A DNA stretch of 64,000 nt from an uncultured bacterium (GCA_902797965.1 CADBUY010000004.1:142812-206811), one strand, 5' to 3'; positions 34,169-42,823 are shown, counted from the stretch's first letter. Notes: generated by a model not told the origin, from the sequence alone. Numbers and translations: made by a program.

Positions 34169-36262
34169 TTATGCTACATCTTCCTGTAGTTCCAGATTCT
34201 TTCTGGCATTTGTATCCAAATGAAGTTCTTCAAGTTTATCGCTGCTTATTTTTAAATTAAGCGCCATATCTACTTTATCAGAGTTTTTATCCATTTGGTC
34301 AATGCTTCTGATTTGTTCATCTTCTGAGCGTGACTCAAGTCTTGTTTTTATGTGATTTTGAACTGATGTAGCTAGTGCAGAGAACTGTTTTAATAATGGA
34401 GCCAGTCCAATAGAATAATTCTTTATATCGATAATGCTAATAGCTTGTACATTTTGTAACAAATCATTAACTATTGTTGCTGATGTTGTTACCGGAGTGC
34501 TGCTTGCAGCTTCGTTTTCTTTAACCGGTTGGATTGGTTGTCGTTCAATAACAAATTCTTCTTCATTGCCATTCGCAGATTTTGTCTGTTCTTTAATTGT
34601 TTGTTGTAGTTCACTTACTGCAGTTTGTGCTTCTGATATATTTACACTGTCTTGTGGTTTAATTTCAGTACTATGACTATTATTCTTAATATCTTCTAAA
34701 TTTACAGGCGGGTTTAATTCACAATTATTGTTTTCTTTAAATAGTGAATAATTATTATTTGTAATAGTATTAATAAATTTTTCAAGACTTATTTTTTTAT
34801 CTTCAGGTAAATTTTTATTACTAATTTGATTTTCTAATTTATGAAGTAATAACCTGGCACCTGCTTCACTGCTATTTTGAACAGTTCCATAAGCCTTAGC
34901 GTCAATTTCTATTTTGGATTGTTCATCAAAATTTTTGTTTTCATCTATACCAACTATTGCAGCGCTAACTATGCCGGCTTGATTAAGAACTTCTGATTCT
35001 TCATATGATAAATCTAATTTGTTTTTTATTTTATTTATTATTGCTTCAGAATCTAGTCCTTTTTCTTTACATATTTCAGCTAATTTTACAGCTTGTTCCT
35101 GTGTGAAATTTGCTGCAACATCTTTGCTTGCTTTGCTTACAGATATTCGTACGATTTCAGCATCTTCCGACAATGTTTTGTTTAATAACATATTTTCCGC
35201 TAATTTTTGTTCGGCTTCACTATCTCCATTTGCAAGAAAAAAAGCATTTGCAGCTGTTTCATTCCGATATTGTTTTTCTATACTTTGAATAATTGTAATT
35301 AAATAACCTCTTCCAGAGCTTTTGCAGTCATTATATGTATTTATAATTAATTTACCGATTGTTTGTCTTAACAGCTTGATGCGCCATTCTTCTTCTGTTA
35401 AATTACTGTTAGATGTTTTGGGTCTTTTTATATATTTAAATGCTTGAAAATATTTTTGACATGCATTTTTGATTTCTTCTTCTGTGTATTGTCCTTTTTT
35501 CTTTTTTAGCAGTCCTGCTTTTTGTAATCTTGATATTAAATTGTCACTATTATCGCTATTGAATTTATCAAAATCATCAACATTGTCCCAATTGTAGTTT
35601 AATGCTACAGTATATTCCAAAACTTTTTTTTGTGCTTCTTTTATATTTGTAATTTTGCCATTTCCATCAGACATTCTTTCCACAACGGTTTTTGAAGCTG
35701 ATATAAAGTTTTCAATGCTATCATCTGAAATGTTATCAGGCTTTAGACCTAATACTTCACAATAGTAATTTTTTGCGATAATATTTTCTGCTTTTTCTGA
35801 GTCGTTTAAATCATATTGCTTTCTGTTAATACCTTTAAGAACTTTTGTAATTCCGTCTATTGATAATGTAAATATATTATCTGTATTAAATAATTTTTGC
35901 ATGTTTAAGTTATATCTTTTTATTACATTCTCAAATTCTATATATTTTTCCAATTCAAGTTGTAATTCGTGACATTGGTTTAATGCCATAGTGTTGATAT
36001 TATTACTTTTTCCCTCTGTATATCTTAAAATTATATGTTTAATAGAGTCACTTTTTATGTTGTGTTCTTGTAAAAAATCTTTTAATATTTCTAAATAATT
36101 TTTCTTTTTGTTATTTGTAGTGCTGCCTGATTTATAATCATTACCGCAATTTTCCTGACCAACAGGTACATTTTGTTGTGAACTTGATGATCTGGTTCTG
36201 TTATTGGTGTGTTCATTACTTACTTGTTCTTGTATATATTGATTTGAAATAACTGTACTCAT
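34169..36262 (-). CDS. Large helical orphan protein (possible family member 3)
   Basis: A 697-residue soluble protein. The disordered N-terminus (Ser/Gln/Asn-rich, about 1-50) is followed by a helical body and a Glu/Gln-rich C-terminal third. The block SAAIVGIDENKNFDEQSKIEI near 390 matches SAAIGVGITNNKNMSTTEK of the protein at 30343 and a related block at 7539, so it probably belongs to the same family. The upstream gene block runs toward flhB and the sigma-28 gene, but it has no obvious sigma-28 site itself. The start is ATG with a weak AAGG site. Function unknown. Confidence 0.7.
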   Translation of the reverse strand: MSTVISNQYIQEQVSNEHTNNRTRSSSSQQNVPVGQENCGNDYKSGSTTNNKKKNYLEILKDFLQEHNIKSDSIKHIILRYTEGKSNNINTMALNQCHELQLELEKYIEFENVIKRYNLNMQKLFNTDNIFTLSIDGITKVLKGINRKQYDLNDSEKAENIIAKNYYCEVLGLKPDNISDDSIENFISASKTVVERMSDGNGKITNIKEAQKKVLEYTVALNYNWDNVDDFDKFNSDNSDNLISRLQKAGLLKKKKGQYTEEEIKNACQKYFQAFKYIKRPKTSNSNLTEEEWRIKLLRQTIGKLIINTYNDCKSSGRGYLITIIQSIEKQYRNETAANAFFLANGDSEAEQKLAENMLLNKTLSEDAEIVRISVSKASKDVAANFTQEQAVKLAEICKEKGLDSEAIINKIKNKLDLSYEESEVLNQAGIVSAAIVGIDENKNFDEQSKIEIDAKAYGTVQNSSEAGARLLLHKLENQISNKNLPEDKKISLEKFINTITNNNYSLFKENNNCELNPPVNLEDIKNNSHSTEIKPQDSVNISEAQTAVSELQQTIKEQTKSANGNEEEFVIERQPIQPVKENEAASSTPVTTSATIVNDLLQNVQAISIIDIKNYSIGLAPLLKQFSALATSVQNHIKTRLESRSEDEQIRSIDQMDKNSDKVDMALNLKISSDKLEELHLDTNARKNLELQEDVA

Positions 36263-36473
36263 ATATTAAAATACCTTGCTAATCTTTTAACTTTACTTCT
36301 TATTTGTTGGACTTACTACATTATTATTAAGTGTAATAAATATACTTAATTTCAAAAACTCACATTTTCTTAACAAAACTTAACGTAAATTAACTGTTTA
36401 ATCATCCTATATCTTTCTGTTTATCTATGTTAAAGCTAAATGTAACAAATTGTAACAATATTAATAAAAATCC

Positions 36474-36500
36474 TAAAGTTTTAAAAAAATATGCCGATAT
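36474..36500 (+). promoter_or_regulatory. Sigma-28 (FliA-type) promoter of the 42-aa gene
   Basis: TAAAGTTT, exactly 11 bp, GCCGATAT: 15 of 16 positions match the FliA consensus. The predicted start is near 36508, about 38 bp before the ATG. Confidence 0.85.
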
Positions 36501-36545
36501 ACATGATGTAGATAAGTTCTGAATAAAAAAAGGAGTATTAATAAT

Positions 36546-36674
36546 ATGTATATAATGTGGCCAGGATGTTACAGTTTTAGAGATGAATTAAGATTATTCG
36601 CTCAATGGTTTAAAGAGCAGACTGACTCATTAATATTGAAGATTTATGAACTGGATAGAATGCTAAATACATAA
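36546..36674 (+). CDS. Small orphan protein (42 aa) under sigma-28 control
   Basis: ATG behind a strong AAAGGAG site. The product begins MYIMWPGCYSFRDELRLFAQ and continues WFKEQTDSLILKIYELDRML. It is amphipathic helical with aromatic residues, one Cys and no signal peptide. It is flanked by a near-perfect sigma-28 promoter and a clean terminator at 36758, so it is a complete transcription unit. It lies next to the convergent sigma-28 gene. No family recognised; a role as a regulator of, or a product of, the late flagellar regulon is inferred. Confidence 0.75.
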   Translation: MYIMWPGCYSFRDELRLFAQWFKEQTDSLILKIYELDRMLNT

Positions 36675-36757
36675 TTCTTTTCGGTTTACATCGCATGTGC
36701 GTTGAGTATGGTAAGTATAAAAAGGTTAAATTTCTCTCTTTCTCTTAAATAATTGTT

Positions 36758-36784
36758 AACACCTGGTTCAGGTGTTTTTTTTTT
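36758..36784 (+). terminator. Terminator after the 42-aa gene
   Basis: AACACCTG/CAGGTGTT with a 3-base loop and a run of more than eight T. Confidence 0.92.
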
Positions 36785-36813
36785 GCTATATATAACATAT
36801 ATTGACTAAAAAT

Positions 36814-36836
36814 ATTTACCCCTAATTTACCCCTAG
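36814..36836 (-). repeat. GGGGTAAAT repeat at the sigma-factor stop codon
   Basis: Minus strand: TAG stop of the sigma gene joined to GGGGTAAATTAGGGGTAAAT, giving an in-frame TAG GGG TAA double stop. Confidence 0.75.
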
Positions 36837-37537
36837 TAATCTTCTCTGCCTCTTGATTTGAGGTATTCACGAATCTGGTTTAGTGAGAATTGGATAATAC
36901 GAGTAATTCTTGACGGTGAAAGACCAATCATGTTTGCAATATCTTTTGCCTGCATATTTCTGTAAAAACGATACTCTACAACAGTTCTTTCTTTTTGTGG
37001 TAATTTTGCGATAGCTTGTTTGATAAGTTTGCTCATCTCAACGATTTCTGCTTGTTCATCAGGCATTGCAGAGGGGTCTTTAAGAAAATCGAATGGAGAA
37101 GCGTTATCTGTTGCAGCAGCAGCGAGTCCGTCAATGGATAAAATTGTTTCATAAACAGCTTCCCTAACTTTTGTTGGCGATATTGAAAATCCCATATCTT
37201 CATCGTTAACGGAGTCAGAAGATGTATCTGAATTTGTGTAATTATCAGTGCTTGAACTGTCATCTCCGTCTTCAGCTTTATGTTTAAGCGTATACCACTT
37301 ATATCTGTGTCTTAATTCATTCCTTATTGCCCATTTAACAGCTGTACCAATGTAAGCATCATTATAGCGGGCAAGCTGTTCATCAGTTTTGTCTTTTATT
37401 AATGTTTGGATAGCAATAATACCTATACTAACCAATTCTTCATACTCGATCATATGGTTAGGTATACGCCTATGTTCTACTCTGGCAATTTTCTGTACAA
37501 TACCAACGTATTGATTAATTAAAGTCTTATTATCCAT
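36833..37537 (-). CDS. fliA: RNA polymerase sigma factor, FliA/sigma-28 type
   Basis: A 234-residue sigma-70-family factor. Region 2 is HMIEYEELVSIGIIAIQTLI through VKWAIRNELRHRYKW (about 30-90). An acidic Ser/Asp linker follows, then region 4 (IAKLPQKERTVVEYRFYR through GLSPSRITRIIQFSLNQIREYL, about 175-228). Length and neighbours (flhB 118 bp upstream on the same strand, flhA elsewhere in the window) suggest the flagellar class. Two perfect-spacing sigma-28 promoters in the window support that. A general alternative sigma factor is the other option. A GGGGTAAAT pair follows its stop codon. Confidence 0.85.
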   Translation of the reverse strand: MDNKTLINQYVGIVQKIARVEHRRIPNHMIEYEELVSIGIIAIQTLIKDKTDEQLARYNDAYIGTAVKWAIRNELRHRYKWYTLKHKAEDGDDSSSTDNYTNSDTSSDSVNDEDMGFSISPTKVREAVYETILSIDGLAAAATDNASPFDFLKDPSAMPDEQAEIVEMSKLIKQAIAKLPQKERTVVEYRFYRNMQAKDIANMIGLSPSRITRIIQFSLNQIREYLKSRGREDY

Positions 37538-37654
37538 CTTTTCTTATCAAACTAACCTTATTTAATGATACCTTGATTTCAATATTTTTTCAAGATTTTT
37601 TAGTACACTATATATATGAATTTAAGTAAATGCTAAATATATTTTATGTGTATG

Positions 37655-38719
37655 TTATGAATTATTTTTATTTTTTAATCCGTAAACAAAAAGTAATATT
37701 TCTGCGACAGCCTTATATAGTTCAGGTGGAATCTGTTGGTTAATGTCGACCATTCTGAATAATGCCCTTGCAACAGGTGCATTATCAATAACAGGGACAT
37801 TATGCTCTATCGCTATTTCAATAATTTTTTTAGCCATCAACTCAGTGCCTTTTGCTGTAACTGTAGGTGATTGCATTGTTTCGGCATCATATTTTAAAGC
37901 ACAAGCAACATGGGTCGGGTTTCTTACAATAAAATCAGCTTCCGGTACCGAATCCATAGCACCTTGTCTTAACATCTGCATACGTCGCTGCCTTAAAGCT
38001 GCTTTTACATGAGGATCGCCTTCTGAGTTTTTATATTCATCTTTAATCTCTTTGAAAGACATTTTCTGGTCTTGTAAAAACTTCCATTTTATTACTCCAT
38101 AGTCTGCCGCGGCAATAATAAGGAATGCGATACAAGCTTTGTAAATAAATTCAACGATAAGTTTGCCAAATTCTATCATAACTGCAAAATGATTATCGAT
38201 TGCAGCAAGCATAAGTATGCTTTCCAGATGCGAACTGTAAACAGACCAGCCGACTAAACCTAAAACGGCAACTTTTACGATGTTTTTAAATAATTCAAAT
38301 AATGTTTTAACTTGAAAAAGGTTTTTGAAATACTTTGTAGGATTGAGTTTATCAAGCTTTGGTACTAATGGTGCTGTAGCAACAAGAGGACCAACCTGCA
38401 TAAAGTCGCCTAAGATTGCAATAAATGCTGCTACAAAAAGAATTGAGCCAATAATTCCTGCTGCCGGAATTATTGTTGTAGTTAAAATGTACGTTAAACC
38501 GATATCTTCTAAGTGACGATTGGGAATTTGTTCATATAAAGTTTTGAATAATCCGACAATTAATCTCCAAATTATCGGTGCCAGCAAATTGATAAACGAA
38601 AACATAACAAGTAAAGACAAAGCAGTAGAAACATCTTTGGATTTTACTACCTGCCCTTCTTTTCTGGCTCTCTCAAGTTTTTGAGGGGTGGCGTCAAATT
38701 GTTTGTCTTCATCTCCCAT
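37655..38719 (-). CDS. flhB: Flagellar export apparatus protein FlhB
   Basis: Inner-membrane substrate-specificity switch of the flagellar type III export gate (354 residues). The N-terminal basic tail is KQFDATPQKLERARKEGQVV. Four membrane helices follow (about 33-60, 85-108, 145-165, 185-212), then the cytoplasmic domain with the autocleavage site NPTH (267-270) preceded by DFIVR and followed by VACALKYD. It lies upstream of fliA on the same strand. Neighbouring fliP, fliQ and fliR are absent, so flagellar genes are dispersed. Confidence 0.95.
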   Translation of the reverse strand: MGDEDKQFDATPQKLERARKEGQVVKSKDVSTALSLLVMFSFINLLAPIIWRLIVGLFKTLYEQIPNRHLEDIGLTYILTTTIIPAAGIIGSILFVAAFIAILGDFMQVGPLVATAPLVPKLDKLNPTKYFKNLFQVKTLFELFKNIVKVAVLGLVGWSVYSSHLESILMLAAIDNHFAVMIEFGKLIVEFIYKACIAFLIIAAADYGVIKWKFLQDQKMSFKEIKDEYKNSEGDPHVKAALRQRRMQMLRQGAMDSVPEADFIVRNPTHVACALKYDAETMQSPTVTAKGTELMAKKIIEIAIEHNVPVIDNAPVARALFRMVDINQQIPPELYKAVAEILLFVYGLKNKNNS

Positions 38720-38810
38720 TAACTCATTTTCCTATGATAGTTATTGTCTATATAATAGCATAAATTTATCTTTTGGAATATAATTATTGCTATAAATTAC
38801 GGAGGAATAT

Positions 38811-39110
38811 ATGAAAAAATTTTTATATGGATTTTTATTGTTTGCATTATGTTTTGCTCTTGGTTATTTGAGTTATACGTATTTATCAGGAAAATTTGAA
38901 TTAATCGGTGTGTTTTTATCGGGTTTATGTTTTGGTATATTTTTAATGTTTTTAAAGTTAAATGTCAAGAATGACAAAATTAATTCATATAAAAGAGAAT
39001 TGGAAAAAGAATCTATTATGTCTGATGAAAGTTCTGCAAGAGTGAAGGTTCTTGAGTCAAAAATACAGGTTCTTGAAAAAGCGTTGGAAAATGCAATAAA
39101 ATCTAAATGA
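38811..39110 (+). CDS. LapA-like small membrane protein
   Basis: A 99-residue protein with two membrane helices (about 4-24 and 32-52) and a C-terminal charged coiled coil (60-99). This is the layout of LapA/DUF1049 proteins, which in proteobacteria help assemble lipopolysaccharide. That role is not established here. The start has a GGAGG ribosome site behind a TATAAT-like box. It is divergent from flhB. A MITE-like element (copy C) starts 11 bp after its stop. Confidence 0.7.
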   Translation: MKKFLYGFLLFALCFALGYLSYTYLSGKFELIGVFLSGLCFGIFLMFLKLNVKNDKINSYKRELEKESIMSDESSARVKVLESKIQVLEKALENAIKSK

Positions 39111-39121
39111 TTTAGGGGTTT

Positions 39122-39286
39122 ATATGAGCTTTCGGAAAAATTAAAATTTTTCTCGTAAGCTCCATAGAACGGTTTTAATGCGGATTGTGTGCTATCCCAT
39201 ACACGACCCGCATTTCACACACTTTAGGTCGTGTTTGAAAAAGTTCGAAGAATTGTCATTTTTCGACTTTTTCCGCACACTCATAT
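39122..39286 (+). repeat. MITE-like three-hairpin element, copy C (complete)
   Basis: A full copy of about 165 bp with terminal inverted repeats: ATATGAGCTTTCGGAAAAA at the left matches the reverse complement of the right end, ATATGAGTGTGCGGAAAAA, with three differences. Three internal hairpins are present. Hairpin 2 pairs TGCGGATTGTGT with ACACGACCCGCA around TATCCC. Hairpin 3 pairs GAAAAAG-TCGA with TCGA-CTTTTTC. No coding frame inside. Confidence 0.88.
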
Positions 39287-39358
39287 TGTAAAATTTTATT
39301 ACTTTTTTATACTCTTTTATTCAAAATTTATTATAATATAATAAAGGAGTGTGTATAA

Positions 39359-39646
39359 ATGCGTGTGAGTAAGATTAGTGTTTATCAAAATGTAAATTCA
39401 ATGATGCCCCGGTCTGATTATAATAATCGACAAAAATTTTCTGAGTTGCCTCCTAAAGACGGAATTGAATTTAAAGGTAAATTTGGAGCATGGGTTGGTG
39501 GAATAATCGGTGGTGCTTCTGTTGTTATAGCAGCATTAGCGGCTGCACCTGCGGCAATATGTTTGTTAGGCGGCGGTGCTGTGTTTGGAGCTATTGGCGG
39601 AGATGCAGCTGAAGATGCTGTTAATGGAAAAAATAATGATGATTAG
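39359..39646 (+). CDS. Small glycine-zipper membrane protein with FKG motif
   Basis: A 95-residue protein with a good AAAGGAG ribosome site. The first 45 residues are polar and contain GIEFKGKFGAW, the N-terminal motif type seen on several orphans. Residues 45-80 form one long glycine/alanine-rich hydrophobic stretch (GGIIGGASVVIAALAAAPAA), likely a hairpin or single helix in the membrane. The tail is acidic. Small Gly-zipper peptides can be bacteriocin-like or toxin-like, but nothing else here supports that. Convergent with the gene at 39651. Confidence 0.65.
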   Translation: MRVSKISVYQNVNSMMPRSDYNNRQKFSELPPKDGIEFKGKFGAWVGGIIGGASVVIAALAAAPAAICLLGGGAVFGAIGGDAAEDAVNGKNNDD

Positions 39647-39650
39647 GCAT

Positions 39651-40571
39651 TTAGGCTAAAAACTTTTTTATCGGTTCTTCATTACCTTTTCTTCCCACTG
39701 TTGCGTCTGTTATTTCATGTCTTTCCAAATATGACTTAATTATTCCTTTAAATCTTTGAGGAATTGGGGCATATTGTTCGTTGCCTCTTATGAATTCAAA
39801 CAGATTTTTATTCTTGCCCATGGTTGTCATACATATTTGAGGTACCCCTTTATTATCGACAAAAATGCTAACCGTACAGTTGCTAAATTCGTCTCCAACT
39901 ATGTATGGGCTTCTTGTACACCAGTTGCTTCCTTGTGATAATACTGATATAAATTTTTTTATATTATTAAATTCAAATAAATTACGTCTTGCTTGAATTT
40001 CATCAGGTACATCTACTGTATACCATTTCCCTAATACTCCATTTTCGGATATTTCCTCTGTCTTAAGCCATTTAGCACTATCAAAATTTCGCATATTTTT
40101 ATAGTATGTTTTTTTAAATGATTCGCCGGTTTTATCTACCTCTTTTATTGTATCTGAGATTACTTTCGGATTTATAATCGGTGCTAATTGTTTATTATTT
40201 GGTAATAATTTATCTGTTACAAATCTTATAATTTTTAATTGAAGAAATGGATTCTTTTGTGCAATTTCGTTATTTTTAATTATTTGATACCAACCTTTTA
40301 CGGCATCTGTTCGTCCTTCCTTGATAGTAATACTGTCAATCAGACCTGAAGGAAAACTTTTTGTTGCAATTTCTTCTATTTTTTTGTATGCCCATTGTTT
40401 AAGTTTTTCAGCATTTCCCCATATCTCATGCGGTAGTTCTGAACGGTATGCTTCAATTATTTCTCTTTCGAAACCTTTAATGTTTTGCATAGAACGCAGA
40501 CCGCACTGTTTTGCGTAAGATAAACTTTGAAAATTTGGTTGATATGAATTATTTAAGATATTTAATAACAC
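39651..40571 (-). CDS. Orphan protein with WCT motif and N-terminal NFQS motif
   Basis: A 306-residue soluble protein. The N-terminus is MLLNILNNSYQPNFQSLSYA, again the short motif style of this genome. The C-terminal half has SQGSNWCTRSPYIV followed by CTVSIFVDNKGVPQICMTT and a final basic helix. A Gly-Ser-x-Trp-Cys-Thr stretch followed by a beta-rich segment recalls PcfJ-like and phage proteins with a WCT signature, but I cannot claim homology. Function unknown. It lies between an unrelated small membrane protein and clpP. Confidence 0.65.
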   Translation of the reverse strand: MLLNILNNSYQPNFQSLSYAKQCGLRSMQNIKGFEREIIEAYRSELPHEIWGNAEKLKQWAYKKIEEIATKSFPSGLIDSITIKEGRTDAVKGWYQIIKNNEIAQKNPFLQLKIIRFVTDKLLPNNKQLAPIINPKVISDTIKEVDKTGESFKKTYYKNMRNFDSAKWLKTEEISENGVLGKWYTVDVPDEIQARRNLFEFNNIKKFISVLSQGSNWCTRSPYIVGDEFSNCTVSIFVDNKGVPQICMTTMGKNKNLFEFIRGNEQYAPIPQRFKGIIKSYLERHEITDATVGRKGNEEPIKKFLA

Positions 40572-40726
40572 AACAGACTTCCTTCAATTAGACTAAAACA
40601 ACTGAATGAAATTAATTGCTAAAAATGTAAATTTATTGTAAAATTATCTTAACAATTGGGGTAATGAGTAAATATTAAAAATTTAACCTTATATGCCGCC
40701 CAATAAGATAATACAAGGAGAGTTAT

Positions 40727-41332
40727 ATGTCTGAAGAAATTAAAACGATTATAGATTATGTTCCTACTGTAATTGAGCAATCATCAAGAGGCGAAAAATC
40801 ATTTGATATATTTTCAAGATTATTAAGAGAGAGAATTATTTTCTTGGGAACAGAAATTGATGACGATGTTGCGAATTCAATTGTAGCTCAATTATTGTTA
40901 TTAGATAGTGAAAATCCTGAAAAAGATATTATGTTATACATAAACTCCCCCGGTGGAAGTGTAACTGCAGGCTTTGCTATTTATGACACAATGCAGCACA
41001 TTAGAGCTGATGTTCAGACTATTTGTCTTGGTCAGGCTGCTTCTATGGGTGCATTCTTACTATCATCAGGTGCTAAAGGTAAGAGAATGGCTCTTCCTAA
41101 TTCAAGAATTATGATTCACCAACCTTTAGGCGGTGCAAGAGGTCAAGCTACCGATATCGAAATCGAAGCTAAAGAAATCTTAAGAATGAAAGAATTATTA
41201 ATCCAAATCATGGCTGATAATTCAGGTCAAGATTATGAAAAAGTTAAAGAAGACTGCGAACGTGACCACTTCTTATCTGCTCAAGAATCAGTAGAATACG
41301 GCTTGATTGATAAGGTTGTTACTAAAGTGTAA
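40727..41332 (+). CDS. clpP: ATP-dependent Clp protease proteolytic subunit
   Basis: Serine peptidase forming the barrel of ClpXP/ClpAP. The catalytic triad is visible: Ser106 in GQAASMGAF, His131 in IMIHQPLGG and Asp180 in [26 protein letters not shown] is the substrate-strand region. The propeptide is short and the total length is 201 residues, as usual. The ribosome site is AGGAG. clpX is not adjacent; a terminator follows. Confidence 0.97.
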   Translation: MSEEIKTIIDYVPTVIEQSSRGEKSFDIFSRLLRERIIFLGTEIDDDVANSIVAQLLLLDSENPEKDIMLYINSPGGSVTAGFAIYDTMQHIRADVQTICLGQAASMGAFLLSSGAKGKRMALPNSRIMIHQPLGGARGQATDIEIEAKEILRMKELLIQIMADNSGQDYEKVKEDCERDHFLSAQESVEYGLIDKVVTKV

Positions 41333-41373
41333 CTATTCCCTCCTTTTGGATGATAATTATAGTATTGATGAAT

Positions 41374-41403
41374 AGGTCGGGGTTTAACCCGACTTATTTT
41401 GTA
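41374..41403 (+). terminator. Terminator after clpP
   Basis: GTCGGG/CCCGAC hairpin with a T-rich tail (TTATTTTGTA). Confidence 0.7.
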
Positions 41404-41548
41404 TATTATTACAAATGTTACAAATTGATTGATTGTAATTTTAACATTAATTGACATATATTTACACCTGTTCTACAATGTTGCTAATGTGTAATCGGGT
41501 CGGAATTAAAAACCTTACCGATATAAATATAATTAAGGAGAAAAGATT

Positions 41549-42820
41549 ATGACATCAAAAACATTTTTATTTACTTCGGAATCTGTTACCGAAGGACACC
41601 CTGACAAAGTATGTGACCAAATCTCAGATGCGATTTTAGATGAATTTTTATCTAAAGACCCATCAAGTCGTGTTGCTGCAGAAACAACCGCTACAACAGG
41701 TATGGTTCTTGTTTGCGGTGAAATAACTTCTAACTGCTATGTAGATATTCCTCAGGTTGTTAGAAATACAATTAAGAATATTGGTTATACAGGTACTGCT
41801 TCTGGTGGCTTTGACGCTGATACTTGCGCAGTATTAACAAGTATAGATGAACAATCTGTTGATATTGCAGGCGGTGTAAATAAAGCTCTTGAAAGCAGAA
41901 GTGACAGTGCATTAACTTCAACAAGTGAAACATCTGATATAGGTGCAGGAGACCAGGGTATTATGTTTGGTTACGCTTGTAACGAAACTCCGGAACTTAT
42001 GCCGCTGCCAATCAGCTTGGCACATAAACTTTCATACAGACTTGCTCAGGTAAGAAAAGAAGGTTTGTTAAGCTACTTAAGACCTGATGGTAAATCTCAG
42101 GTTACTGTTGAATATATTGATGGAAAACCATCAAGAATACATACAGTTCTTTTATCTACTCAACATGCTCCTGAAATTAATGGCATTAGCGATAATTCAA
42201 AGATTCAATCAATTATATCTGAAGATTTGAAAAAACTTGTTATAGATTATGTATTTGAAACAGAAGCTATTAAACCTGACTCTGATACAATTATATTGAT
42301 TAACCCATCAGGCAGATTTGTTGTAGGCGGTCCTCAAGGTGATACAGGTTTAACAGGACGTAAGATTATTGTTGATACTTATGGCGGATACTCTCGTCAT
42401 GGCGGCGGAGCATTCTCAGGTAAAGATCCAACGAAAGTTGACCGTTCAGCCGCTTATGCTGCAAGATATGTTGCAAAAAATATTGTAGCGGCAGGGCTTG
42501 CGGAAAAATGCGAGATTGAACTTGCTTATGCAATCGGTAAAGCAGAACCTGTTTCAATTTTTGTTGATACATTTGGAACAGGCAAAATCTCTGATGATGA
42601 AATATCTTCAATCATCAGTAAGAATTTTGACCTCAGACCGGCTGCAATTATATCAAACTTTGATTTGAGAAACTTACCTGCTAAAAATGGCGGTAAATTC
42701 TACCAAAGATTAGCGGCTTATGGCCACGTAGGCAGAACTGATATAATTGTTCCTTGGGAACAATTGGATAAGGTAGAAACCTTAAAAAAGTCTTTATCTA
42801 ACTCTTATGCTATGTGCTAG
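41549..42820 (+). CDS. metK: S-adenosylmethionine synthetase
   Basis: Makes SAM from methionine and ATP. Motifs: [18 protein letters not shown] (ATP and Mg), [16 protein letters not shown] (methionine loop), the P-loop-like [18 protein letters not shown], and a C-terminal Lys/Asp set. At 423 residues it is slightly long. The ribosome site is AAGGAG. A small hairpin (ATCGG...CCGAT, 41503-41528) lies in the leader. The stop codon is followed by a cluster of GGGGTAAA repeats and then a terminator. Confidence 0.97.
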   Translation: MTSKTFLFTSESVTEGHPDKVCDQISDAILDEFLSKDPSSRVAAETTATTGMVLVCGEITSNCYVDIPQVVRNTIKNIGYTGTASGGFDADTCAVLTSIDEQSVDIAGGVNKALESRSDSALTSTSETSDIGAGDQGIMFGYACNETPELMPLPISLAHKLSYRLAQVRKEGLLSYLRPDGKSQVTVEYIDGKPSRIHTVLLSTQHAPEINGISDNSKIQSIISEDLKKLVIDYVFETEAIKPDSDTIILINPSGRFVVGGPQGDTGLTGRKIIVDTYGGYSRHGGGAFSGKDPTKVDRSAAYAARYVAKNIVAAGLAEKCEIELAYAIGKAEPVSIFVDTFGTGKISDDEISSIISKNFDLRPAAIISNFDLRNLPAKNGGKFYQRLAAYGHVGRTDIIVPWEQLDKVETLKKSLSNSYAMC

Positions 42821-42823
42821 GAG

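Noticed and set aside
20477..39286. CRISPR array or insertion sequence as the source of the three similar blocks
   Set aside because: Copies are 7-12 kb apart, in both orientations, have no spacer units and encode no transposase; a non-autonomous repeat fits better.
41503..41528. ACCGATAT before metK as a sigma-28 promoter
   Set aside because: The -10 half resembles sigma-28, but no TAAAG box lies 11 bp upstream, unlike the two accepted sites.
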